Positions 10,480 through 22,391 of a stretch of DNA of 64,000 nt are shown here, piece by piece. Below the pieces are notes generated by a model. It saw nothing but the letters and a program-made list of their open reading frames with translations. It made no database searches and was not told the origin of the DNA. The stretch is from Telopea speciosissima (Eukaryota > Streptophyta > Magnoliopsida > Proteales > Proteaceae). The stretch spans positions 61,640,970-61,704,969 of the forward strand of contig NC_057925.1 of NCBI RefSeq assembly GCF_018873765.1, written 5' to 3'. How positions within the stretch are numbered: position 1 is the stretch's first letter; the number at the start of each line of letters is the position of its first letter. The position numbers were made by a program, and so were the translations under genes.

Positions 10480-13400
10480 TGTTATTAAGATATAAACCAT
10501 GGTTTCAGAAACTACGCTGGGCATTGAGTCATGTTGAGACATTGGGAGTTATATATAAAATTTTACAATAGTTATCTGGGACTTTGGATGTGTCTTCATA
10601 TATTATGTCGTTATCTCCACCGGGGATGTGTATAACAATGTTCCAATATATATATATATGAATAAATTTGGAGCAGAACTTGTATGTGATGTCTAGTCTA
10701 TTTTTGTACTTTTTGGAATGAACCGAGTAAAAAAAACACATTTATTGAAAATTGAAACACAAATTCATAATAAAACCAGCCCAATAAACCTGAGTCTCTC
10801 CCTCTACCCACTAACACCACCACCACCTCTTTCATTGATACCACTACCACCACTTTTGTTAATTTGCATTTTATATATGTTTTTCGTTCTATTTCAATGA
10901 CAAATAAAGTTTTTTCTCAATCTTACCATACAACATTTTTTTGTATAAAAATATCCAAATTAACAAAAACACAAAAAAGTATTTTTGACTCTACTAATTT
11001 GGAGTAGAAAAGTTGTCATACATAGCTATAATAACTTAAGTTTTTCAGTTGGACCACAAAGTTGTATATTTCATGGGTTATCCCATTTTATTTAACATGG
11101 TATTAGACTCGTCCTCCTTAAGTTTTCTGTCCATCTGTAGAGCTAGATATACTCACATCAGTTATCCAGAACCTTGAATGCATGTGTCTTCGTATACCAT
11201 TGGACTATTCCACTTTATTTAACAGACTTTTTTTTTTTTGGGGGGGGGGGGGGGTAGTATGATGATGAAGAATACGAATGGTGAATATGATGATGACAAC
11301 CTCACAAATAGGGTTTCTTTGTTACATACATACATTAATGAAAAAATAAGGGACAAAGCTCAGGAACCTCAGACAGTACCATTTGGCCAATGCTACAACT
11401 TTAACACAGTGGATATTATTGCACTGTTGGTAAAAAGTGGGACAGCACATTTGTGCTGAAGTTGCACCTTTGTTAGTGCTTTTGCATTGCTCAAAAGAAA
11501 ACCTGGTACCATGTGAAATTGCACTGATGCCAATGATACCATAGTTGATGTAGTCCAAATAGTGTTATTGAATAGGTAGGAGAAGTTCCTAGAACTATAA
11601 CTAGAATTAATCAACATTAAAGCTTAAGCCCTTCTTACAAGGTTATTAATCCCCCCCCCCCCCCAAAAAAAAAGAGGGCTTTCTTGCAAGGTTGGAACTG
11701 TAGAAGATAATTACCAGTCCATTTCATCAAATGAGGTAAAACTTTCATTTTAATAGAAGCATTAGAAGTTTGCTAATCATCCTGAGAAGAAGAAGGAAAA
11801 CTGACAAGTTTACTTAATTAACATTAACTTCTACCTGTCCAATACAGAAAGATCCTTTTTCATTAATTATTCCTAATGAAGAAAAAGTGAAAGGGAGAAG
11901 GAACAAAGATTATTAGAAAAAGAAGCTAAAAGGAGAATAGAGTGGGAGGAAAGACAAGCTAATGTAGCTTAGTTATAAATCCATATCAAAATCTTTTTAT
12001 TGAGAACTTGGCAATGAATATGATCCATATAAAATGTGTTTTTATAAAGTGATATGTGAGGAGCTAGCATTTACATCTGCAATTAATCTTCTTATAGCTA
12101 GTGAGACACATCTGCAAATGATGGAAGCTTGATTTCACTCCTTGACTTCATAGCTCTAACTTAAATTTAATTTATGGTAAATGAATTTTGGTTGTTTGGC
12201 ATTTATTATAAATGGGTTTCTTCTTAACATAAGAACATACTAATTATGTACTAATTAGAGGAGTAAGTTTGATAAACTTTTGGTAGAAAACATTTTTGTA
12301 CACTTAATTATTGGAAGATTACATGTCAGGTGATTGATTACTCTAAAGCAAATTTAGGTTTAAATGTTTTTTTTTAAAGAAAAAAGGTCCTTATACCTTG
12401 CTTTTGAATACTTGTTATAGTTGAGTAACTATTAGAATGTGTACCTCATTACATGGACATAAAGATGCAAAGAAGTAGAAGACTTTTGATGGGTCACTTT
12501 CTTCATTCAAGCAAGCAATCTTTTTGGTTAATGTGGTTTTGATCATTGAAATGAGAAGGATTTTAGTGCTTTTTTTGTGTGAATCAAAACTCACACTCAT
12601 CCTCCCAGGTTTCCAAGTGTTTGACATTGATGAGATACCTTTAGAATAGTATTTGAAAGTTAGGTGTGGTTTAACGACCTTCACATGAATGATATGTTCC
12701 CCCCAATTACTTCAATCACTACCAAATGGTCCACATTTTTCATTAAGGATGTTGACATGTGACTCCTTAAAGGTTTAAATTCTAAGAGGATATTATGTAA
12801 ATTAGCTTTAGCTTCTAACTTCGATCGTCACGTACAGACCAAGAATACTATGTATATCTCCTTATATTAATTTTGATTGTTACTTTTTTTTTTATAAAAA
12901 AAAAAAAAGAAGAAGATAGATATACATAAAAAAAAAACAAAATAATTAACCCTCACAATAGAGAACCATTTGATCCGTAGAATGGTACCAGAGTTTAAAT
13001 TTGTGGATTGGATATCGTCAAATGGTATCAGAGTAAGTTATCCGTATATCAATTATGTGAAAACCCATGAACAAAAAACCATGGTAATTAAGTAGTTTTC
13101 TTTTCTAGCCCAAATTTCACCATTATAAACACAACAATTTATTTGGTTCCTTCACAATTTTTCACAATTTTACCCTAATGAGAACTGAAAAGTCATTCCT
13201 CCAAAAACCATGGTAAGTAGGTTTCTTTTCTTAGCATGATACATGAGTGAAGTGATGTGACACTCCTTTAATGCTGCAGCTGTTGTTCATTGGTGTACTA
13301 GTTCAAGTAGCCCCCACATATGGGAAGAGTGAGAGAGAGTTGTCCAATGCATGCACACTTTGGTAGGCCATGGTCCATACTTCCTAACAAAAGCTCAAGT

Positions 13401-13990
13401 CTGATGAGCTCTTTGAATTGGCTTAATAAGGTGGTCCCAAACAAGTACTCTCTCATGTCTAGTGTTTGTTGTCTTATTTTGGACTACATTCTCCATATAC
13501 ACAACTCCTCTTCCTTAGCTTGGACTCTTTCTTGCTTTCTTTGGTGACCTTATATTATACACCCTTTTGATGGGCAGTATATATATATATATATATTATA
13601 AGTAGTTGATGATGGAAAGGATTTGAAACACCCAAAAGGTAGAGATGCCAAGTTACCAAAAATGAGAATCCAGTTTTAGTATATAAACTTAAACTAGATA
13701 AGGAAATCTTAAGAAATATACAGAATTCTATGTTTGACAATAATGTGTCCCGGGCCACACTTGTTTTCTTGTGTGTTCAAGTGGGTAATGATTTTAATTG
13801 GGAGCCACAAGTGTCATGTTGTAGATCTCTCAGTTGTGCCATCCAAATATTAATTAAGGAATGCCTTTTAATCACAATTTAAGGAAGGAAGAGGGTGGTG
13901 GGGTTAAGAAGTTAAGTGCTAAGGGTCTTTGATTTCATTGTCTTGTGGTTGAGCCGTATCATCAGTAGCATTAACTTTTTTGGTTCTCTC
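10480..13990. other. Gene-free AT-rich stretch
   Basis: No coding region supported on either strand. Holds homopolymer runs (11229-11254, 11651-11672) and a TA run near 13578-13594. Confidence 0.5.
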
Positions 13991-13998
13991 TCTCAGCA

Positions 13999-14530
13999 TG
14001 GTTCTAACAATCCGTACATCATATCCGTATTGTTAGAGGCCCGATACCAATATGGATTAGGTGTATCCGAACATGCCCGATACTGGCCTGACAAGGACAC
14101 CGATATCAATACTTATAACTTTCGGTTTAGTTTAGATAGAACATGTGGAAACCAAAATCGAATCAAAGCTGAATAGGAGCTTGTTTTCCAAATCAGAATC
14201 GAAACACCACAATTCGGTTTCAGCTTTATTTTTTGTCGGTTTCTTAATTATTTGGTACCATATTGGGTTCACTTTTTACAATTTCACTAAATAAAAAAAA
14301 ATCTTATTTTTTAGGATTATAATCCTCTAATTTTTTTTTTTAAATATTAAAAAAGAATAGAACTAATCATCCACATTGATTAAAGCATCAAAAGAACTAT
14401 GAGTTATTCGGTTTGAACAGAACAGTTTCAGCCATGAAATTGAATTTGAATCGAGAAAATATTCCAGAATTATTATCCAAAACCAAACCGATTTGTTTCA
14501 GTTTGGTTTTAAACGGCACCAGCTAGTTTT
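13999..14530. mobile_element. Decayed hAT-like repeat sequence
   Basis: Starts CATGGTTCTAACAATCCG and carries 'CCCGATACCAATATGGAT', the same vocabulary as the 10221 element, then runs into a stretch rich in 'AACCGAA/TTCGGTTT' words. The right boundary is not clear. Confidence 0.35.
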
Positions 14531-15685
14531 GGTTTTGATTCTAAATTGACAATCTTACCCCTCTTCCCACCACCAAAAAAAAAAAAAGTTTCCCTTAGAT
14601 GGTCCTTGATTTTTTTTATTTTTTTTTGGAGACAGGAGGGGTATCCGACTTTAGGCCGACTAAATCCCCCCCTGGGCTCATACATGACCCCCACATCACG
14701 CACAAACCGGGAGTTTCTAGACCCTAGATGGTCCTTGATTTTCTTATCTAATGGAGCAATGATGTGGGCGTCCTAGATGAAAATTATTGATCTGATCAGA
14801 GCAAAGTGTCTACATTAGAAAGTCTTAGACCCACATTATTGCATTTTAGGGAAAGGTTTTCTGAGCCGTTGGGAGAGGCTATGCTAGAACCATATCTCTA
14901 TCCCTCTCCTCCTCACATGAAATGACCTTGTTGGCTTCCTATGTATGACACTATTCTGCCTTACCTCATTGGTACACTCCTCTATGTCGTTTAGAGAACC
15001 TTCTCCCATTTAACTATTACCCTTGTAGCTGCCAATAATAAACTTTTCAATTATTTTTCAAAGTTATAGCACATTGATTGAGATGAAACTCATAATATGT
15101 GAACAATGACTTTTGCTACCTCAATGTACCTTCTGGCCCATAATGATTTGAGCCCAACATTGCTCAAAGAAATCGTATAATGAAAAATGATTGTTTTGCA
15201 TTGAGGTGACTTGTGTGCTCAAATATTATCAAAATTGGCTGAAACTTTCAGAATAACTGTTTTTTATCATTTTAATTCGAACCTGGTTTTTGGTGTAAGT
15301 ACGAGGTAATTTGGCCCTTATTTCATCAAAATACTTGTTTTGCAAGATCCCCACTTTGAGTATAATTTTGGCTATGTTATCGGCCAATTTGTGATTGTTA
15401 TCTAAATCATTTGAGAGCATCTAAAAAAACCTTTCCGATGATATATGACTCGTCAAAATTTGACAGTTAGATCTTCTAAAATCAAAGTCGATAAAATAAT
15501 TTTTTTCCAAGTAAAAACACTTTTTCTGGGCTAACCAAAGGCTGCCACGTGGAAAAGCTTTGGTGTTACCACCAGAAGAGACCTGACGGTGCTGTCAGGC
15601 CCTCTCCTGGTGGTCCTACATTTTTTATAATGCCCAAAATGCCCTTTTTTCTCCCCTTCAACCTCATTCCAAACACATCTCAGAC
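14531..15685. other. Intergenic, no gene seen
   Basis: 14869-15008 has 'GGGAGAGGCTATG' and 'AGAGAACCTTCTCCC', resembling the ends of the MULE-like family at 38758/58423, but I found no target duplication. Confidence 0.4.
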
Positions 15686-15689
15686 AGGA

Positions 15690-15865
15690 ATCGTTCTCCT
15701 CCAATTTGTTGCTCGCTCCAATTCCTCCAATTCCTCACATAGGAACTGAAATGATCACCCTACCCCTTGCCCGAACACACTGCCCAAGGTGGGGTAGGGT
15801 GGTCATTTTTGCTCCTATATGAGGAATTGGAGGAAATTGGAGCGGGTAGCGAATTGGAGGTGATA
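15690..15865. mobile_element. Inverted-repeat MITE
   Basis: Left arm 'CTCCAATTCCTCCAATTCCT' pairs with right arm 'AGGAATTGGAGGAAATTGG'. The centre is 'GATCACCCTACCCCTTGCCC' against 'GGGGTAGGGTGGTCA', the shared core. Ends resemble those of the element at 59592. Borders are approximate. Confidence 0.6.
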
Positions 15866-16885
15866 GCCCATTTTTCTTCAGAGATTCTAGACAATCAAGG
15901 GAGTCTTCTGAAACCCCCTATGAGAGAAAAGCCTTAGAAATACCAAAAATAGAAAACTTCCCAAAATACCCTAAGAACCAGAATTCCATCTGGATCACAT
16001 CGGTAGCGTCGGGGAATTGAATCAGCAAGTACCCTTTGGCCAAAACAAGTATTTTCTCTCTCCTCCCTATTCTAATTATTTTATTTAATTAAATTTAGAT
16101 ATCTATATTAGATAAGTACCATGATTAGGAATTTTACCTTATTCAGGAGTTGTTTTAGGATTTAACTGAGCTACGTTATGAACTGATCCCTAGTAAAGAC
16201 ACATACATAGCTTGAAGAAGTTATGTTCAAGTTCAATCTCCCCTATGTATATATTTTTATTTCCCCCAATTCATGCCTGCAATATCCATTTTGTTTAGCT
16301 TCATTATGATAATCTATACTGTGCTTATATTAATTTACATGTTTTCCGATATGCATTATTGTTATTTGGTCTAGATACTTGTTAGACTAGGTTATATTTA
16401 TTTATTTCATAATACATGCTAGTGTATATATATATATTTTTTTTGGTTGCCTTAAAACATATTCTCTCACCGTTAAAGACTTTTTTTTTTTTGTTTTTTT
16501 GGTAGACTATTATTTAAAACACCAAAATTAATGAAGAACCTTGATACAATCACTTCAAATATGAATAAATTGTCGGTGTCTATTGCCGTACATATATGAT
16601 TCCCTTTAGATGACATTGTTGATTACCATCCTCACGTACAAGTCATAAACAATGGAATGGAGAGTGAGAGAGAGAGAGAGTTAATTCATTGAGCAGTAAT
16701 AGCACAGGAAAATGAATGTCTTGCGAGACCACACAAATATGACAATGATGAAACACACCCACAAGGCAACAACCGTCCTTAGACCCTGAGAAGTTTCGAG
16801 TTAAAAACATTTTTTTTTACAGTTCTATAAAGAAGCTTTGGAAGGCACCCTAACAATAATAAAAGACTTAATGTTGGACTCTCGG

Positions 16886-16931
<46 letters not shown>

Positions 16932-17226
16932 AAGATATGATTTTGGATTATAGTCTCACATTGGTCTGGTAGTGTGCTCTGGGTGCAGGGATCCCGTGGT
17001 TCAAAGTCTAAATTTAAGGGTGGAGAGCTTCTTTTAAGATCATAAATTCAACAATTGTATAGTGTGAGATGAAACCCTATTCCAAGTTATGGAACTTCAC
17101 TACATCAACTCCCCCCTGTTTTGGAAAGCTATAGTTAAAAGGAAGCTTCCATTGATTGAAATATATGAAACCAATGTGATATGGAGTATAGACCTTTCAG
17201 TAATGCTTAATTGTATATGTAATTAT
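15866..17226. other. Intergenic, no gene seen
   Basis: AT-rich with TA, GA (16669-16680) and CT (16888-16927) runs. No coding support. Confidence 0.5.
16888..16927. repeat. (CT)n microsatellite
   Basis: Pure CT run. Confidence 0.95.
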
Positions 17227-17615
17227 TGTTATTGGTGAAGTCTGATCTCAAACCAAAAAGTGTTTGTGGTGGTTCTTCGGTGCATCGTTTCATCTTCGAA
17301 ACACTCTAAAATGATAAAAAAAAGTGCATACATCAGTGTTGCATGCGTTGACTCCTGTACAGCTCGTCGAGAGCTTCGTTTGATATGTATTTCGACCTGT
17401 TTTGGTTTAGTTTCGAATTGAGAGATCGCGGAGAGAGTACTGTATTTTACTTCACAAATTAGTGGATTCATACTATCGTTAGGTCATAGGATGTAGCCTT
17501 CCTTCTTAGGAATGAACCACATAAATCTATCTTGTGCATGTATGTGTGTGTGTGTGTGTTTTTCTCTTTGTATTTTTTTCTGCAATTCGTCATGTTGGGT
17601 ATTGTTTTCTTAACA
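17227..17615 (+). mobile_element. Probable solo LTR of an LTR retrotransposon (fossil)
   Basis: Begins TGTTATTGGTGAAG and ends TTAACA, canonical TG..CA style. Flanks ATTAT and ACTAT match at 4 of 5 positions. Near its 3' side it has 'GGATGTAGCCTTCCTTCTTA' followed by 'GAACCACATAAATCT' and a T-rich tail, a layout often seen at the 3' side of plant Copia-type LTRs. It is related over its whole length to 54065-54530. No internal coding region, so a lone LTR fossil. Confidence 0.6.
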
Positions 17616-18305
17616 ACTATAAACCCACATACAGTTACAAAAAAAAATACAAATATAAGGGCCAGGTAGCAATAACATTTCAGCAAATACAGATTATATG
17701 TGGGGTCGTGGTAGAGATTTTCTTTCCCATTTTTAAGGTCCCCAACAAGTTATGATCAAGGGCGGGCCCACAAACCAAAGCATTTAATAGAAGAAAGATA
17801 TGGGACTCTCTGTGGTGCAAAAGAAGAAAGGAAAGGACGCAAGCAAGGATTACACACCCATTTATCATTAGAGAGTTTTTTAGGACCACGTTCACTTTCA
17901 ACTTCAATTTGACAAAAGAGAAAGGGCTCACTGCTTAAACCTGCGCAGAATTTAAGAAACGTCGGCCCACCCACCCCTCAATAGCCTTGCAAAACGAGGT
18001 AAGATGGTTTTTTTAAGATTTGAAACCACTGGTTCTCAATGGGTTATTGCTAACGTGCACTCTGGGGTTGTAAATGTCAAATAAATCATTAGAGTTGGGT
18101 TTATATTTGTCTTGCATTCTGCAGTGGTCAATATAATTATTAGGGTCGGTGTTCTTTGTGGTTGACATTGACCCCTCCGTGCGTGAGGCTGATGAGAGTA
18201 TGTACGTTCATTGATATTATGACGGCAGGATTGGCATAGGGGGTGGGGTGGTCATTTCGCCCCAGTGTGTCTGGCATGGACGATACATTCTCCCAGATAT
18301 ACAAC
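17616..18305. other. Intergenic, no gene seen
   Basis: Nothing recognisable beyond short low-complexity tracts. Confidence 0.4.
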
Positions 18306-18319
18306 TCCTAATTATTATT

Positions 18320-19586
18320 ATTATTTTTTTTATGAGAATAAGAAAAAACATATATTAATAAGATGGTAAATTAGTCCAGATTTCAGCAACATAGGGTACA
18401 TTAGTAGCAGAAGTATGTTGAGGTAAAGATCTAAACCAAGTTAAGAGAAGGGGATCCATCAAAGGTTTGAACAAAATGTCTTCGGAACGATCCAAAATCT
18501 CCAAAAAATATTTCAGCACTTCAAAGGGCCAAGGAGAACAGGATGGAGTTGGAAGAAGTCCAGGTAGCGTCGTGTTGAAGCACCAAACTTCTTTAAGCTT
18601 CAAACCTCTCGATTTAGTCGAATCAAGGCCGTTGAGAATAGCAAACAGCTTAGGTTCCAGTTCATGATTGATTTTAATCTAACCTGCATTCAACAAAATG
18701 AATTTGCCATCTAACAAAATGCCAAAAGTCTATCTAGAACAGCCTATATCTATGGAATCAAGCCCTGCGCATAACAAAATAGGAAAATCTAAAGTAGGTA
18801 AATGAACCCTAAGAAGAACATGCATAACCTTATTATTAGATAACACAATACGAATTAACAGAGGGGAGGGGACAATATGGAAGTCCTTCATCCAAAGTTC
18901 AATCCTCTTTAACACATTGAAAGGATGGGGTTTAACAGAACAGAACACATAATTGTTTCTACAATTCCAAATAAAATAACAAGTTATAATAAAAGTAGAA
19001 AAAAAACCAGACAAGAGAGGGTTTATCAAGCTTGCGACTCAAAAAAGTAGAAATGCAAAATTGTCTCAGAGATGGAAATGAGATGAACTCTATCCTCAGA
19101 CCCAAAGGACCGGCTATCCAGATATGTTTAACCTAGTCACAAGATAGGAGTAAATGCCAGAGGGTCTCATTACAAGTGCCATAGAAAGCACAAGTGGGGT
19201 CGATCTGAGTCCATTTCGAAATAGTATCCTTAATTGGAATCCCTGCATTTAATACACGCTAGAAAAAAATTTTAAATTTAAGATGAAGATTGAGTTTTCA
19301 AAAAAATTTCCACCAAACGGTTAAAGAAACATCATAAGAAGAGGAACAAGAAAGGAAATTAGCCGCCCTTTTAGTGTTAAAACGCCCATCTCTAGCAAGA
19401 GTGCACCACCAAGAGTCAGGGGAATTAGAGCACGGGATATTAAGGATATGAAGGAGATAAGAGGGGACAAAGTTCCTAAGAATCTCCGGATTCCAACAAT
19501 TATTGGAAATAAACAGACTAACTCTTTTAGGGTAAGTTCTCTGAGATTCCCCAATTTTGTTAGTGTGGACAGGATCCACGGATCAG
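18320..19586 (-). mobile_element. 5'-truncated LINE (L1-type), ORF2 C-terminal part
   Basis: Flanked by a perfect 14-base target duplication TCCTAATTATTATT (18306-18319 and 19587-19600). On the plus strand the left side starts with an AT/T-rich tail, fitting a minus-strand element with its 3' end at 18320. Minus-strand translation of 19579-19298 gives a zinc-finger-RVT-like stretch with 'WWCTLARDGRFNTKRAANFL', followed near 19250-19140 by 'VLNAGIPIKDTISKW' and 'CAFYGTCNETLWHLLLSC'. The rest (19029-18355) resembles the RNase H-like C-terminus in broken frames. The reverse transcriptase part is absent, as usual for 5' truncation. Confidence 0.85.
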
Positions 19587-19600
19587 TCCTAATTATTATT

Positions 19601-22391
19601 GGACTTATATATGTTTAGGTCAGATTTTAGATCAATTACTGGTATAGGAATAAAATTGTAGTTATGTGATAATTAGGGTTTTTTATATATTGTTTTTATA
19701 GGAAAACCTAAGACAAAAAAAAAAAAGAGATTACATTGTGAGATGGAGAGTGGTATAAAGAGTTTCTCTGAATTAATTAAAACTCATTAGTTCTCTTAAG
19801 TGAATGTAAGTAATCTGTGCTGAACCACATTAAATTCTCCGTGTTGCTTGTGGTTGTTTGTTCGGTTCTTCCTCGTGATTTCATATTCATCTCCAATTAT
19901 TAGAGCTATGCTTGAATTTCCTCGTTTGAATCAAGGTTACTAAACTCAGAATCAGGATCAGGTTCAGCCAAATTTAGATTCAATTGGACTCGGCTAGAAT
20001 TGGTTGGGAATCAATCTGAACCTTAGAAACCCTATCGGATCCGCTGTATCCATCAGATTCGTATAGATATTGGCTGTAATGGTAAAAAATGATTGATTTT
20101 TTAATTTTTGATCCCTTCGAACCCGATATGCCGGCCACTATCGTATCAGCATCCGTGGAGATCGATACCAATGCGATACCAATGCCGTGCTGTAAAACCC
20201 AGGGCTCGGTTTGATTCGGATCAATTCAACCGATTCGATCCTTGACGGAGTAATGTGAAAACATATGCAACTATATATATATTTTATTTTATTTTATTTT
20301 ATTTTATTTTTTTGGGGGGTAAACAACATATGCAACTAGATAAGGATAGTGAAATACTGGGAAGGATCCTCCCCCACCTCATACACAGTTAATCAACGAT
20401 TGAGATCCATCCATCAATCCATCAATCAATCAAAAGGGTCCTCTTTGATATGAGAAGTCATTTCAATCTTTGGGTTGACCCCACTTGATGGTAGCAAGCA
20501 TCAGATTGGAGACCTGCAAAATAGATTAATTGGCATAGAATAGAACAACCTCTTCTTCTCCTGGGTCCATTTCTTCTTTCAGTCAAAAATCAATACTGAT
20601 ATCTCATATCATGCTCTCCACAAAAGAGTCTAGAGGAGGAGTGTTTCTGCAAATCAAATGAATGTGTAATATAGAGCCACCCACATCACCCATCATAATC
20701 AATGAAAATCATGTTAACAGGGTGGTGAACCCCACATGGTTCACTTCTACATTAATTTCAACCATTCCATCTGTTTCCATTCACATTTTTCAAGAAACTG
20801 TTTGGTGATGACACAATCACACAATGATCCTCCCCCAAAGAAATAAAAAATAAGGAGTGAGTTTCCCTTCACCCATGGTGAATGTGAATGGGTTCCCACA
20901 ACACCGTGGTAAGAGTGGGAAATCTCCCACCACACCAATGGTAGTGTGGGGAATGGAATGGTATAATCCACATGGAACCTCACATGGTAGAGATAAAATA
21001 GTAAAAATCCATATGAAAGAGCAACAACAGTACACTAGCAATGTGGGGAACTTTTTCCATAGAACAAATTATAAAACTGATTTTTTTTCCTTTCACTGCA
21101 ATTTCTAAACACCTAGAAGGTTGGAGCAAGGCCCTCTGCATACTAGAGAAATAACAGAGAAACTAGAATTCAATTTGCCAATTTTTCTCTCTGGAGATAA
21201 AATTGAATATTAATTTGTTGAGACAAGTAGTTAAAGCTTCAACTCCATTAGATACATTTCATTAACCAATTCAACTCCCTTGGATATGATTCATTAACTA
21301 GTTGATGGTACTGCAGTGCCAATAAAGATCAGAGTTCAGCCCAGCCAAAGTCATACATCACTTACAAATGATTAGCATGTCCTTGTTTATAACAAACTTA
21401 TTAGTAGTTACAATTCAGTGTCTCAAATTAATGTGGACTTGCAATCCTTGTGATATTTGATTTTTCCATTTACAGAAAACATAGTTGGTGAATGATTTTC
21501 CTTTTTCTTTGATAGATATAGTTGATGAATGACTCATTTCCAACATTGGATTCTAATGTACTGCACCCTTACCTACTCTTTTAAAATTGGGTTGTTGGTA
21601 TCATGTACATGAGGTTCATAAACCCCAAAGGATACTACACAGTTTGATAATCTAAACCTCCCTTTATTGATGACTCCTTCAATATTCAAGTTTGCAAATC
21701 AGTTAGGTGCCTGTCGGCTCTTGAACTCAAACTGGTGGTACCACTGAGACTGGAACTTCATGGCACTTCCTTTGTGACCTAATAACTTTTGTGATGCCTT
21801 GGCTTTGTAACAAGGACACTGATCAGTGAATGTGCATTGTCTTTTCAATTTATCCTTGGAGAAAAAAAACATTATGGGCATTTTATTTTCAAATTTCAGT
21901 GCGAAATAACTGTTTGGCTATCCATGATTTGAGCAAATATTAAGACTGGGAGCCATGACCAGGGGGGGAGAGAGAGAGATTTCATATAATAGCCAAGTTA
22001 CAAGCTGTAAAAGAACAAATAGAACCATTGGTTTCATATAATCGCCAAGTTACAAGGTGTAAAAGAACAAATAGAACCATTGGTTTATTACTCATATAAT
22101 AGACCAAGTTACACGGTGTAAAATATCAAATATTTCCATTGGTTTGTGTAATAACAGCTCAAGGTGTTACTATCATATATGCAAAGTGAACCTTACAGAG
22201 AATTCTCAACTTAAGCTAAAATATTGCATCAAAGAAATTGAACAAGAAGATGCAAGTTTAATTTACAGTCATTCACAGCTTTATCACTGAACTTCATCAT
22301 TTGACAGCCTCATAATCTCAAACCAGAAATATGAGATTGTTCACAAACTGAAAGTAAGAGGCTAATCAGACTTGAGTAAACCTACAAGGGA
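19601..22391. other. Stretch between the LINE and the 3' end of the split gene
   Basis: 19935-20235 is a hAT-like low-complexity repeat (starts CAAGGTTACTAAACTC, ends CGATTCGATCCTTG). 21980-22140 holds three imperfect tandem copies of a 52-58 base unit ('TCATATAATMGCCAAGTTAC'). 22140-22391 probably contains the 3' UTR of the minus-strand gene. A 60-residue minus-strand frame at 21881-21699 could be a terminal exon but has no recognisable family. Confidence 0.4.
21980..22140. repeat. Short tandem repeat, three copies of 52-58 bases
   Basis: Units start near 21980, 22032 and 22090. Units one and two are almost identical ('AAAGAACAAATAGAACCATT'); the third has diverged. Confidence 0.85.

Noticed and set aside
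21699-21881. 60-residue minus-strand frame with 'CTFTDQCPCYKAKASQKLL', possible terminal exon
   Set aside because: Looks gene-like in composition, and a CCAAG acceptor is possible, but no upstream exon or family could be found, so not called.
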